NCBI RefSeq assembly: GCF_039532605.1
Contig: NZ_BAAARY010000006.1
Location: 105,702-169,701 of the forward strand
Direction of reading: 5' to 3'
From: Pilimelia columellifera
GTDB taxonomy: Bacteria; Actinomycetota; Actinomycetes; Mycobacteriales; Micromonosporaceae
DNA length: 64,000 nt
Made by a program: the position numbers and the translations under genes
Notes under the pieces: model-generated
The model's input: only the letters and a program-made list of their open reading frames with translations
Told to the model about the DNA's origin: nothing
Databases searched by the model: none
In this document: positions 1 through 7,218 of the stretch, one piece after another
Position numbering within the stretch: position 1 is the stretch's first letter
Layout: each line of letters starts with the position of its first letter

Positions 1-1
1 C

Positions 2-595
2 GCCGACCTAGGGTTCAGGACCAGGATCACCACGTTGATCCCGTTGGCGGAGAACGCCGTCAGTGGCGGATCGTTCCGCCCCGGCGACATCATCCGGCAC
101 TACGACGGCGCCACCAGTGAGATCACCAACACCGACGCCGAGGGGCGATTGGTGCTGGCGGACGCGCTCGGCTACGCCGTCAGGCGGCTCCGCCCCGATG
201 TTTTGGTCAATCTGGCGACTCTCACCGGCGCCAACGCGGTGGCGCTCGGCAAGCGGACCGCAGCGATGTACAGCGACAACGACACGCTTGCCGGGGCGTT
301 CGCGGACGCGGCCGCCGCCGCCGGGGAACGGGTCTGGCGGATGCCGCTGCCGGAGGACTACGTCGCGTACCTGGCCAGCGACCTGGCCGATCTGTACAGC
401 GCGCCGACCCAGGGCGCCGGGTCCGTCGTCGCGGCGCTGTACCTGCGCGAGTTCACCGGGGACCTGCGCGACCGTTGGCTGCACCTGGACATGTCCGCGC
501 CGTCGTGGTCCGACCGGCCGGTCGACGAGTTGGCCAAGGGCGCCACCGGCTGGGGCGTGCGGACCCTTCTGCGCTGGTTGGCAACCGTCGACTGA
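2..595 (+). CDS. pepA: Leucyl aminopeptidase (M17), C-terminal part, cut by window start
   Basis: C-terminal catalytic domain of a cytosolic M17 leucine aminopeptidase, a two-metal enzyme that removes N-terminal residues from peptides. The frame is open to the left edge, so the N-terminal domain and part of the catalytic domain lie outside. The family signature NTDAEGRL is present, encoded from position 128; its Asp and Glu bind metal in known members. The preceding ENAVSGGSFRPGDII and following LATLTGANAVALG segments are also typical. The frame reads on upstream of the first possible internal start (TTG at 35), so no start should be placed inside the window. It ends with TGA at 593-595, 55 bp before the end of a convergent methyltransferase gene. 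Identity is secure; substrate range is not visible. Confidence 0.93.
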   Translation, partial: ADLGFRTRITTLIPLAENAVSGGSFRPGDIIRHYDGATSEITNTDAEGRLVLADALGYAVRRLRPDVLVNLATLTGANAVALGKRTAAMYSDNDTLAGAFADAAAAAGERVWRMPLPEDYVAYLASDLADLYSAPTQGAGSVVAALYLREFTGDLRDRWLHLDMSAPSWSDRPVDELAKGATGWGVRTLLRWLATVD

Positions 596-650
596 CGGTC
601 CACGCTGACCCCCAAAGCGGCAGCCACGGTGAGCGGGGCCACGCCCGGGC

Positions 651-1259
651 TCAGCGGCGGATGGCGGTGAGCAGCCCGTCGCCGACCGGCAGTAGCGCGG
701 ACACCCAGATGTCCGATTCGCGGACGTTCTTGGTGAGTTCCCGACGCGCCACAGTGTCCTGGTCGCGGGCGGCCGGGTCGGCGATCCGGCCGCCGGTGAG
801 CACCCCGTGGACGGCGACGACGCCGCCGGCCCGCAGCAGCCGCCCGGCGGCGCCCACACAGTCGCCGGCCTCGGTGGGGTCCGCGTCGACCAGCACCAGG
901 TCGTACGCGCCATCTGCCAGCCTGGGCAGCACGTCCAACGCCCGCCCGGCGATGACCCGGGTCCGGGAGGCGCTGAAGCCAGCCTGCTGGAACAGCCGTC
1001 GGGCGATGCGCTGGTGTTCGGCCTCGACATCGATCGTGGTGAGCACTCCGTCGGGGCGCATGCCACGCAGCAGCCACAGCCCGGAGACGCCCGCGCCGGT
1101 GCCGATCTCGACGACGGCCTTGGCGTTGCTGGCCGCCGCCATCAGCCGCAGCGCCGACCCGGCGGCCGGGCTCACGGAGCCCACACCGACCTCATCGGCG
1201 AGAAGACGGGCGGTTTGTGCCACCGCGTCCTCTGTGGCGTAGGCCTCGACGAATTGCAC
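651..1259 (-). CDS. SAM-dependent O-methyltransferase (Rv1220c-like)
   Basis: A 202-aa class I methyltransferase of the catechol/caffeoyl-CoA O-methyltransferase type (COG4122). The SAM-binding motif VVEIGTGAGVSG lies near residue 50 and the acidic motif DLVLVDADP near residue 120, with the usual length. In actinobacteria this gene sits beside sigE-rseA-htrA-tatB; here htrA and tatB follow directly on the other strand and sigE/rseA are missing. The start is GTG at 1259: there is no Shine-Dalgarno site, but a TAGGCT -10 box ends 6 nt upstream, so the mRNA is probably leaderless. The natural substrate is unknown even for well-studied homologues. Confidence 0.88.
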   Translation of the reverse strand: MQFVEAYATEDAVAQTARLLADEVGVGSVSPAAGSALRLMAAASNAKAVVEIGTGAGVSGLWLLRGMRPDGVLTTIDVEAEHQRIARRLFQQAGFSASRTRVIAGRALDVLPRLADGAYDLVLVDADPTEAGDCVGAAGRLLRAGGVVAVHGVLTGGRIADPAARDQDTVARRELTKNVRESDIWVSALLPVGDGLLTAIRR

Positions 1260-1265
1260 GAGCTG

Positions 1266-1271
1266 AGCCTA
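1266..1271 (-). promoter_or_regulatory. -10 box TAGGCT of leaderless O-methyltransferase gene
   Basis: TAGGCT on the minus strand, 6 nt from the GTG start. The spacing puts transcription start at or next to the start codon. The same hexamer with similar spacing recurs at several other gene starts in the window. Confidence 0.55.
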
Positions 1272-1394
1272 GTGCCCAGCGGGTGAGGGCTGTCGCGGCC
1301 GGTGGCGGCGCCCCTTTCGGCGCGGTCCGCCAACTGCCGCCGGTCCGTGTCACGATGGAACGGCGCGGCATCGGTGGCTGGCGCGTCAGGAGGC

Positions 1395-2627
1395 ATGGTG
1401 ACCCAGGTCGGCGACGGGTCTCGGCCCGCCGTGGAGCGCTCCGGCGTGCCCGAGCTGTGGTGGTCGGACGCGCCCAATGACCCGTGGCGCGATCCCTGGT
1501 CGCCCGCAGCGGTGCTGGCGCCGGCGCTGGCGTCGGCGCCAGCGTTGGAGCCGGCGCCGGACCCGGACCGGCCGCGGCGTCCGCTCGCCGCCGGCGCCAT
1601 GGTCGCGCTCGTCGCCGCGGTGGCGGCGCTGGCCGGAGGGGTCGGTGGGGTGATCGGTTTCGCCGCGGCCCGCGAGGGCGCGGGGCCACAGCTGGGAGAG
1701 GTGACGCCGGTGGCCGCCGAGCGGCCGCCGGGAAGCTCCGCCGCGCTGGTGCGCGCGGTGTTGCCGAGCGTTGTCACGATCCAGGTCGACGAGGCCGGCG
1801 CGACGAGCGTCGGTTCGGGTTTCGTCGTCAGCGGGGACGGCCACGTCATCACCAACGAGCATGTGTTGACGGACGCGGGGCGCGAGGTGGCGGTGATGTT
1901 CGCCGACGGTCGCAGGTCGTCCGCGGCCATCGTCGGTCGGGACCCGGAGTCTGATCTGGCGGTTCTCAAGGTGCGGCAGCCGGTTGGCCTGCGTCCGGTG
2001 CGCTTCGGCGACTCGGACCGGTTGGCGGTCGGGGACCCGGTCTTCGCGTTCGGCTCCCCGTTGGCGCTGCGGAACACGGTGACCTCGGGCATCGTCAGCG
2101 CGCTCGACCGTCCGTTGCAGACCGGCGGGTCCGGGGAGCAGGTCCGGTACTACGCGGCGATCCAGACCGATGCGGCGGTGAACCAGGGCAATTCGGGCGG
2201 CCCACTGGTGGACGGGGCTGGCCGGGTCGTCGGGGTCAACTCCGTCATTCAGTCGTTGGGTGGCAGACGGGAGGAGGCCGGCAATATCGGATTGGCATTT
2301 GCGATACCGGTCAACCAGGCTCAACGCGTTACCAAAGAGATTATTGCGACAGGGCGGGCACATCGGACTGTCTTCGGCGCGAGCGTCGGCGCCGACGAGT
2401 CCGGCGGCGTCCGGCTGTCGGCGGTGCCGTCCGGTGGTCCAGCCGCCGTCGCCGGCCTTCGCGCCGGCGACGTGGTGAGCGCGCTGGATGGTCAGGTGTT
2501 GGCCGAGGCAGTGGACCTCATCGCGTTGGTGCGCAGGCGGGCGCCAGGCTCGGTGGTGTCGGTGGCGTATCAGCGTGGCGGCGATCGTCGCATGGCCTCG
2601 GTGACCCTTACCGCTGACGCAAAGTGA
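1395..2627 (+). CDS. htrA: HtrA/DegP-type membrane-anchored serine protease (S1C, PDZ)
   Basis: A 410-aa envelope quality-control protease. A proline/alanine-rich cytoplasmic N-terminus is followed by one membrane segment (about 65-92), a trypsin-like domain (about 115-320) and a single PDZ domain (about 330-405). The triad is visible: His156 in TNEHVL, Asp187 in ESDLAVL, Ser267 in QGNSGGP. I chose ATG 1395 because CAGGAGG at 1387-1393 is a strong ribosome-binding site; the frame stays open upstream without one. Two genes later comes Mrp, and tatB follows directly, as in the actinobacterial sigE-rseA-htrA-tatB locus. The expected sigma factor and anti-sigma factor are absent from the 135-bp gap upstream, so this copy is not obviously under a local SigE. 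Confidence 0.93.
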   Translation: MVTQVGDGSRPAVERSGVPELWWSDAPNDPWRDPWSPAAVLAPALASAPALEPAPDPDRPRRPLAAGAMVALVAAVAALAGGVGGVIGFAAAREGAGPQLGEVTPVAAERPPGSSAALVRAVLPSVVTIQVDEAGATSVGSGFVVSGDGHVITNEHVLTDAGREVAVMFADGRRSSAAIVGRDPESDLAVLKVRQPVGLRPVRFGDSDRLAVGDPVFAFGSPLALRNTVTSGIVSALDRPLQTGGSGEQVRYYAAIQTDAAVNQGNSGGPLVDGAGRVVGVNSVIQSLGGRREEAGNIGLAFAIPVNQAQRVTKEIIATGRAHRTVFGASVGADESGGVRLSAVPSGGPAAVAGLRAGDVVSALDGQVLAEAVDLIALVRRRAPGSVVSVAYQRGGDRRMASVTLTADAK

Positions 2628-2630
2628 CCG

Positions 2631-2636
2631 TAGGCT
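2631..2636 (+). promoter_or_regulatory. -10-like TAGGCT upstream of tatB
   Basis: TAGGCT just after the htrA stop and 37 nt before the tatB GTG. It would give tatB its own short-leader transcript in addition to read-through from htrA. Assigned only by match to the recurring motif. Confidence 0.35.
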
Positions 2637-2673
2637 GGGCGGCGACCATGAATGAGGCAGCGGGAGTGCGACA

Positions 2674-3132
2674 GTGTTCGACAACCTGAACATGTGGGAG
2701 CTGGGCGCGCTGTTCCTGCTGGCGTTCCTCATCTTCGGCGACCGCCTGCCAAAGGTGATCGCGGACGGGCTGCGGATGCTGCGCAACCTGCGTTCGATGG
2801 CTAACGACGCCACCGGCGACCTTCGCCAGCAGTTGGGCACCGACATCCAGCTTGAGGACCTCAACCCGAAGGCGTTGCTGCGCAAACACGTCCTGAGCGA
2901 GGCCGACGAGGAGGCACTGCGTCGGCCGCTGCGCGGCCTCTACGACGAGGTGCGCGCCGATGTCGGCGGCGTCCGCGACGACGTCGAACACGTCCGCTCC
3001 GGCCTGCGTAGCGGGAGCGGCGGCGTGGGCACACCCGCGGCGTCGGCGGAGACCGGACCGGCCGAGATCCCGCCGACGGAGGTCAGTCCACCGCCCGTCG
3101 CTCCCCGTGGCGCCGACTACGACGCGACCTGA
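2674..3132 (+). CDS. tatB: Sec-independent translocase subunit TatB
   Basis: A 152-aa Tat translocase component that receives twin-arginine precursors with TatC and passes them to TatA. The short N-terminal membrane segment (about 8-22, ELGALFLLAFLIFGDRLP) is followed by an amphipathic helix beginning KVIADGLRMLRNLRS and a charged, proline-rich tail that looks disordered. Start is GTG 2674 with CGGGAG upstream. The position directly downstream of htrA is conserved in actinobacteria and supports TatB over TatA. TatC is not in the window. Confidence 0.92.
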   Translation: MFDNLNMWELGALFLLAFLIFGDRLPKVIADGLRMLRNLRSMANDATGDLRQQLGTDIQLEDLNPKALLRKHVLSEADEEALRRPLRGLYDEVRADVGGVRDDVEHVRSGLRSGSGGVGTPAASAETGPAEIPPTEVSPPPVAPRGADYDAT

Positions 3133-3186
3133 TCGTCGTCCGCCCCTTCCGCGGGAGCGGCGGCAGCCGCTGGGTCGCGGGCAGGC

Positions 3187-4344
3187 TCAGGCGGGGCTGA
3201 GGCCCAGCGAACGACCGACCAGCGACTCGCGTCGGACGGCCAGCCGCGTGGCCACCGCATCCAACGCCAGCGCTGCCGGGGCCTGTGGGTCGGCGAGCAC
3301 GATCGGCACCCCGTTGTCGCCGGACTCCCGCACCCGGGTGTCGAGCGGGATCTGCCCGAGCAGCGGCACCGGCGCGCCGATCACCCTGGTCAGCGAGTCC
3401 GCGACGGTCTGCCCGCCGCCCGCTCCGAAGATCTCCATCCGGGAGCCGTCGGGCAGCTCCAGCCAGGACATGTTCTCCACGACGCCGACGATCCGCTGGT
3501 GGGTCTGGAGCGCGATCGCGCCGGCCCGCTCGGCGACCTCGGCGGCGGCGGTCTGCGGAGTGGTGACGACGAGGATCTCGGCGTTGGGGAGCAGCTGCGC
3601 CAGCGAGATCGCGATGTCGCCGGTGCCGGGCGGGAGGTCCAGCAGCAGCACGTCCAGCTCGCCCCAGTAGACGTCGGCGAGAAACTGCTGCAACGCCCGG
3701 TGCAGCATCGGCCCGCGCCAGACGACGGCGGCGTTTCCCGGGGTGAACATCCCGATCGAGATGACCTTCACCCCGTGCGCCTGCGGCGGCATGATCATTT
3801 CCTCGACGCGGGTCGGCCGGGCCTCGGTGCCCAGCATCCGCGGCACCGAGAAGCCGTAGATGTCGGCGTCAACGACCCCGACGGACAGGCCCTTGGCCGC
3901 CAGCGACGCGGCCAGGTTGACGGTCACGCTCGACTTGCCGACGCCACCCTTGCCCGAGGCCACCGCGTAGACGCGGGTCCGGGAGCCAGGCTGGGCGAAC
4001 GGAATCACCGGCTCCTCGCCGGCCGCGCCGCCGGCGCCGCCGCGCAGCCGGGTCTGCAACTCCTGGCGCTGCTGCGGACTCATCACGCCGAAGTCCACGG
4101 CGACCGAGCTGACGCCAGCCACCGCGGACACCGCGGCGGTGATGTCGCCGCGCAGCGTGTCCTTCAGCGGACAACCGGCGACGGTCAGCAGCAGCTCCAC
4201 CCGTACCGCGCCGTCGTCGACGGTGACCGCCTTGACCATGCCCAGATCGGTGATCGGACGCTTGATCTCGGGGTCGTCGACGGTGGCCAGGGCCTCATGG
4301 ATCGCCTGGTCAAGAACGCTGGTGGGGGCTGCCATGCCGCTCAT
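3187..4344 (-). CDS. mrp: Mrp/ApbC-type P-loop ATPase, iron-sulfur cluster carrier
   Basis: A 385-aa member of the Mrp/NBP35 family, which carries iron-sulfur clusters to apoproteins in the cytosol. The N-terminal MIP18 (DUF59) domain occupies about 10-90, including DPEIKRPITDLGMV. The P-loop domain follows, with the deviant Walker A GKGGVGKS at residues 131-138. The C-terminal CPxC cluster-binding motif of many Mrp proteins is not visible at the expected place (ENMSWLELPDGSRMEIFGAG), which I believe is usual for actinobacterial homologues. Start could be the ATG at 4344 or the one three codons later. It converges on tatB and is followed in the same direction by no other gene. Confidence 0.92.
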   Translation of the reverse strand: MSGMAAPTSVLDQAIHEALATVDDPEIKRPITDLGMVKAVTVDDGAVRVELLLTVAGCPLKDTLRGDITAAVSAVAGVSSVAVDFGVMSPQQRQELQTRLRGGAGGAAGEEPVIPFAQPGSRTRVYAVASGKGGVGKSSVTVNLAASLAAKGLSVGVVDADIYGFSVPRMLGTEARPTRVEEMIMPPQAHGVKVISIGMFTPGNAAVVWRGPMLHRALQQFLADVYWGELDVLLLDLPPGTGDIAISLAQLLPNAEILVVTTPQTAAAEVAERAGAIALQTHQRIVGVVENMSWLELPDGSRMEIFGAGGGQTVADSLTRVIGAPVPLLGQIPLDTRVRESGDNGVPIVLADPQAPAALALDAVATRLAVRRESLVGRSLGLSPA

Positions 4345-4371
4345 GCTACGTCGGCGCGTCGGCCCCGCCGA

Positions 4372-4893
4372 TCAGGGCGTCCCGGACGGCGACGCGGGCC
4401 GCTGCTCCCGGTCGTGGCGGCGTCGGGCGGCGTCGTCCAGCTCCTCGGCCAGCCGGCCCAGCTCGGACCGGACGAAGTCACGGGTGGAGACTTCGCCCAG
4501 CGCGATCCGCAGCGAGGCGATCTCCCTGGCGAGGTACTCGGTGTCGGCCTTCTGCATGGCCGCCCGTCGCCGGTCCTCCTCCATCGTCAGCCGGTCCCGG
4601 TCGGCCTGGCGGTTCTGCGCGAGCAGGATCAGCGGCGCCGCGTAGGAGGCCTGCAACGACAGCGCCAGGGTGAGCAGCCAGGTCTCCTCGTCGAAGCGCA
4701 GGTCCTCGGGGCCGAGCTTGTTCCAGGCCAGCCACATCGCCACGAAGACCGTCATGTAGACCAGGAAGCGGGCGGTGCCCATGAACCTGGCGATGCCCTC
4801 CGACCACCGGCCGAAGGCTTCCGGGTCGAATTTCGGCAGGCTGATCCGGCCAGGCTCGCGCGGCTGGTCCAGCCGCTGCCGACCCTCAGCCAT
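4372..4893 (-). CDS. DUF1003 membrane protein
   Basis: A 173-aa member of the DUF1003 family. The core has two membrane segments, about 43-60 (ARFLVYMTVFVAMWLAWNKL) and 72-95, then a charged helical tail (about 95-165) with strong coiled-coil character. Its start overlaps the end of the upstream MgtE_N/CBS gene by 8 bp, so the two are almost certainly co-transcribed and translationally coupled. The same pairing is part of the conserved mrp neighbourhood in actinobacteria. No biochemical function is established for this family; an accessory role for the CBS protein is an inference from the overlap. Confidence 0.85.
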   Translation of the reverse strand: MAEGRQRLDQPREPGRISLPKFDPEAFGRWSEGIARFMGTARFLVYMTVFVAMWLAWNKLGPEDLRFDEETWLLTLALSLQASYAAPLILLAQNRQADRDRLTMEEDRRRAAMQKADTEYLAREIASLRIALGEVSTRDFVRSELGRLAEELDDAARRRHDREQRPASPSGTP

Positions 4894-6178
4894 CGCCGCT
4901 GCCCACAGCCATCGTCATCTCGGCGCCGCTGCCAGCGCCGGAACTTGCCCGGTCGCGCCAGTCGCGGGGGAGCAGGTGGTCGAGCAGGTCGTCGACGGTG
5001 ACCGCCCCGACGAGCCGGTCGGTGGCGTCCACGACCGGCATGGCGACGAGGTCGTAGGTGGCCATCCTGCGGGTGATCTCCGGCAGCGGGGTCGCGGCGT
5101 CAAGCGGGTCGATGTCGTTGTCGATGACCCCGCCTAGCAGGCCGGACGGCGGCTCCCGGAGCAGTTTCTGGAAGTGGACGACGCCCAGGAAACGGCCGGT
5201 CGGGGTGGCCATCGGGGAGCGGGTGACGAACACCTGCGCCGCGACCGCCGGGGACAGCTGGGGCTCCCGGATCCGGGCCAGCGCCTCGGCGACCGTCGCG
5301 TCCGGCGGCATGACGATCGGCTCGGACGTCATCACCGAGCCGGCGGTGCCGGGCAGGTAGTGCAGGAGGGCGCGGACCGGGCTGGCCTCGTCGGGCTCCA
5401 TGAGGTCCAGCAGCACCTCCTGTTCCACCTTGGGCAGCTCGGCGAGCAGGTCGGCGGCGTCGTCCGGGTCCATCTCCTCGAGCACGTCGGCGGCCCGTTC
5501 CCGGTCCAGCGCGGCCAGGATCTCCACCTGGTCGTGTTCGGGCAGCTCCTCCAGCACGTCGGCGAGGCGCTCGTCGTCCAGGGCCGCCGCGACCTCGTTG
5601 CGGCGGCTGGCGGGCAGGTCCTGGAGGACGTTGGCCAGGTCGGCGGGTCGCATCTGGTCGAGGACCGCGAGCAGGCTCGCCGTGCCCTGGGCGTCGGGGA
5701 GGCCGAGCAGTCCGCTGACCTCGCGCCATTCGAGCTGCTGGAGGTGGCCGCGGCGGGTCAGCCGGCCGGTGATCTCCCGGACGGCCACCCGGTGCAGCGT
5801 CCACTCGCCGACCCGGCTGGCCTCCATCGCCACGTCGACGACGGTCGCGGCCTGCCCGGAGCTGGTGATGGTGACCCGACGGTCGAGCAGGTCTTCGATG
5901 ACCAGCAGCTCGTCCGGGCGCTTGGAGAAGCGGCGCAGGTTGAGGGTGCCGGTGTGCAGCACCACCGAATCGGCGTCCAGGGAGGTGATCCGGCCGATCG
6001 GCAGGAAGATCCGCCGGCGCATCGGCATCTCGGCCACGAGGCCGACGACCTGTGGCGGGCGTCCGCCGACCCGCATCCGGGCCACCGTGTCCCGGACCCG
6101 GCCGACCAGGTCGCCGTTGGGGTCGAAGACGGGCAGCCCGGCCAGCCGGGCCACGTAGATCTTCGAGGCGGTCGTCAC
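4886..6178 (-). CDS. PRC-barrel, MgtE intracellular domain and CBS pair protein without channel
   Basis: A 430-aa soluble protein. A PRC-barrel-like domain lies at about 1-90 (VFDPNGDLVGRVRD), MgtE_N helical repeats at about 165-275 (ADLANVLQDLP, DDAADLLAELP), and two CBS domains at about 280-410 (VMTSEPIVMPPDATVAEAL, AMPVVDATDRLVGAVTVDDLLDHL). This is the magnesium-sensing cytosolic half of MgtE without its membrane pore, so it cannot itself be a transporter. The downstream overlapping DUF1003 membrane protein is a plausible partner. Start is GTG 6178, with TAGGCT ending 6 nt upstream, so probably leaderless. Domain calls are firm; the role is inferred. Confidence 0.88.
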   Translation of the reverse strand: MTTASKIYVARLAGLPVFDPNGDLVGRVRDTVARMRVGGRPPQVVGLVAEMPMRRRIFLPIGRITSLDADSVVLHTGTLNLRRFSKRPDELLVIEDLLDRRVTITSSGQAATVVDVAMEASRVGEWTLHRVAVREITGRLTRRGHLQQLEWREVSGLLGLPDAQGTASLLAVLDQMRPADLANVLQDLPASRRNEVAAALDDERLADVLEELPEHDQVEILAALDRERAADVLEEMDPDDAADLLAELPKVEQEVLLDLMEPDEASPVRALLHYLPGTAGSVMTSEPIVMPPDATVAEALARIREPQLSPAVAAQVFVTRSPMATPTGRFLGVVHFQKLLREPPSGLLGGVIDNDIDPLDAATPLPEITRRMATYDLVAMPVVDATDRLVGAVTVDDLLDHLLPRDWRDRASSGAGSGAEMTMAVGSGDG

Positions 6179-6184
6179 CGGCCC

Positions 6185-6190
6185 AGCCTA
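6185..6190 (-). promoter_or_regulatory. -10 box TAGGCT of leaderless MgtE_N/CBS gene
   Basis: Minus-strand TAGGCT, 6 nt from the GTG start at 6178. It lies back to back with the phzF promoter at 6211. Confidence 0.55.
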
Positions 6191-6210
6191 GTGGTCGCCC
6201 TCGGATGCTC

Positions 6211-6216
6211 TAGCGT
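6211..6216 (+). promoter_or_regulatory. -10 box TAGCGT of leaderless phzF-like gene
   Basis: TAGCGT 8 nt before the ATG at 6225, with no ribosome-binding site between. It is divergent from the minus-strand TAGGCT 20 bp away. Confidence 0.5.
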
Positions 6217-6224
6217 TGAAGCCC

Positions 6225-7103
6225 ATGTCCCGACTTGCGTACGACATCGTCGATGTCTTCACCGATCGTCCGTTCACCGGAAACCCGCTTGCGGTGGTCT
6301 TCGGCGGCGATGACCTCGACAGCGCCCAGATGCTCACGCTGGCGCGCGAGTTTCACCTGTCCGAGACGGTCTTCCTGCTCCCGACGACGGCGCCCGGCGC
6401 CGGCTACCGGGCCAGGATCTTCACACCGGCCGCCGAGCTTCCGTTCGCCGGCCACCCGAGCATCGGCGCGGCGGTGGTGGCCGTCGCCCATGGCCTGTGT
6501 CAGCCGGACGCCGTCAATGTCGTCATCCAGGAGTGCGGGATCGGCCTGCTGCCGATCGAGGTGTCCGACACCTCCGCCAGGGTCACCGGCGGCCAGCCCC
6601 GGGTGGGCCCGCCGCTCGACCCGGCGCCGCTGCTGGCCATGCTCGGGCTGCCCGAATCGGCGTTGGCGGGACCGCCGCCGCGGCTTGCCGGCTGCGGTCT
6701 CGACTTCGTCTACCTGGCTGTCGCGCCCGACGCGGTGGCGGCCGCCGAGATGAACACGGCGCAGGCCCGCCAGCACGGGGCGCCTGAGCTGAGCGTCTTC
6801 AGCTGGGATGTCGCCCGGCAGACCGCGCACGCCCGCGTGTTCTGCCCTGGCGCCGGGGTGCCGGAGGACCCGGCCACCGGCTCCGCCGCCCTCGGCCTGG
6901 GCGCCTACCTGGTGGCCGCGGGGCTGTTGCCGGAGGACGGGGAGTCCCGTTACCTGGTGCGGCAGGGAGCGGAGCTGCGTCGGCCCTCTCTGCTCGACGC
7001 CACCATCACCGCGCGCGACGGCGCCGCCACCGTGGCGACGGTCGCCGGCGGCGTTGTTCCGATCGCCAGCGGGCACATCGCCACACCGCCGTTCGTCGGG
7101 TGA
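6225..7103 (+). CDS. PhzF family isomerase-like protein
   Basis: A 292-aa protein with the two-lobed diaminopimelate-epimerase fold of the PhzF family. Typical motifs are present: VDVFTDRPFTGNPLAVV at the N-terminus, ELPFAGHPSIGAA (about 61-73) and EDPATGSAALGLG (about 214-226). PhzF in phenazine operons isomerises a dihydro-hydroxyanthranilate; no other phenazine gene is in the window, so this is one of the many orphan members of unknown substrate. Start is the ATG at 6225, favoured over an upstream TTG because of its spacing to the -10 box. Confidence 0.87.
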   Translation: MSRLAYDIVDVFTDRPFTGNPLAVVFGGDDLDSAQMLTLAREFHLSETVFLLPTTAPGAGYRARIFTPAAELPFAGHPSIGAAVVAVAHGLCQPDAVNVVIQECGIGLLPIEVSDTSARVTGGQPRVGPPLDPAPLLAMLGLPESALAGPPPRLAGCGLDFVYLAVAPDAVAAAEMNTAQARQHGAPELSVFSWDVARQTAHARVFCPGAGVPEDPATGSAALGLGAYLVAAGLLPEDGESRYLVRQGAELRRPSLLDATITARDGAATVATVAGGVVPIASGHIATPPFVG

Positions 7104-7218
7104 TCACCAGAGCGTCTGGGTACCGTGGCGGTACCTGCCCGATTCGTGCCCACGGCGGGTCGCCGACGTCCCGGGTCGCCGGCATCAGGGACGGTGCGGG
7201 CGCGGTGGCAGGTGACGT

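Noticed and set aside
2648..2689. 13-codon micro-ORF between htrA and tatB
   Set aside because: It has an ATG near the supposed transcript start but no coupling to tatB and no supporting features.
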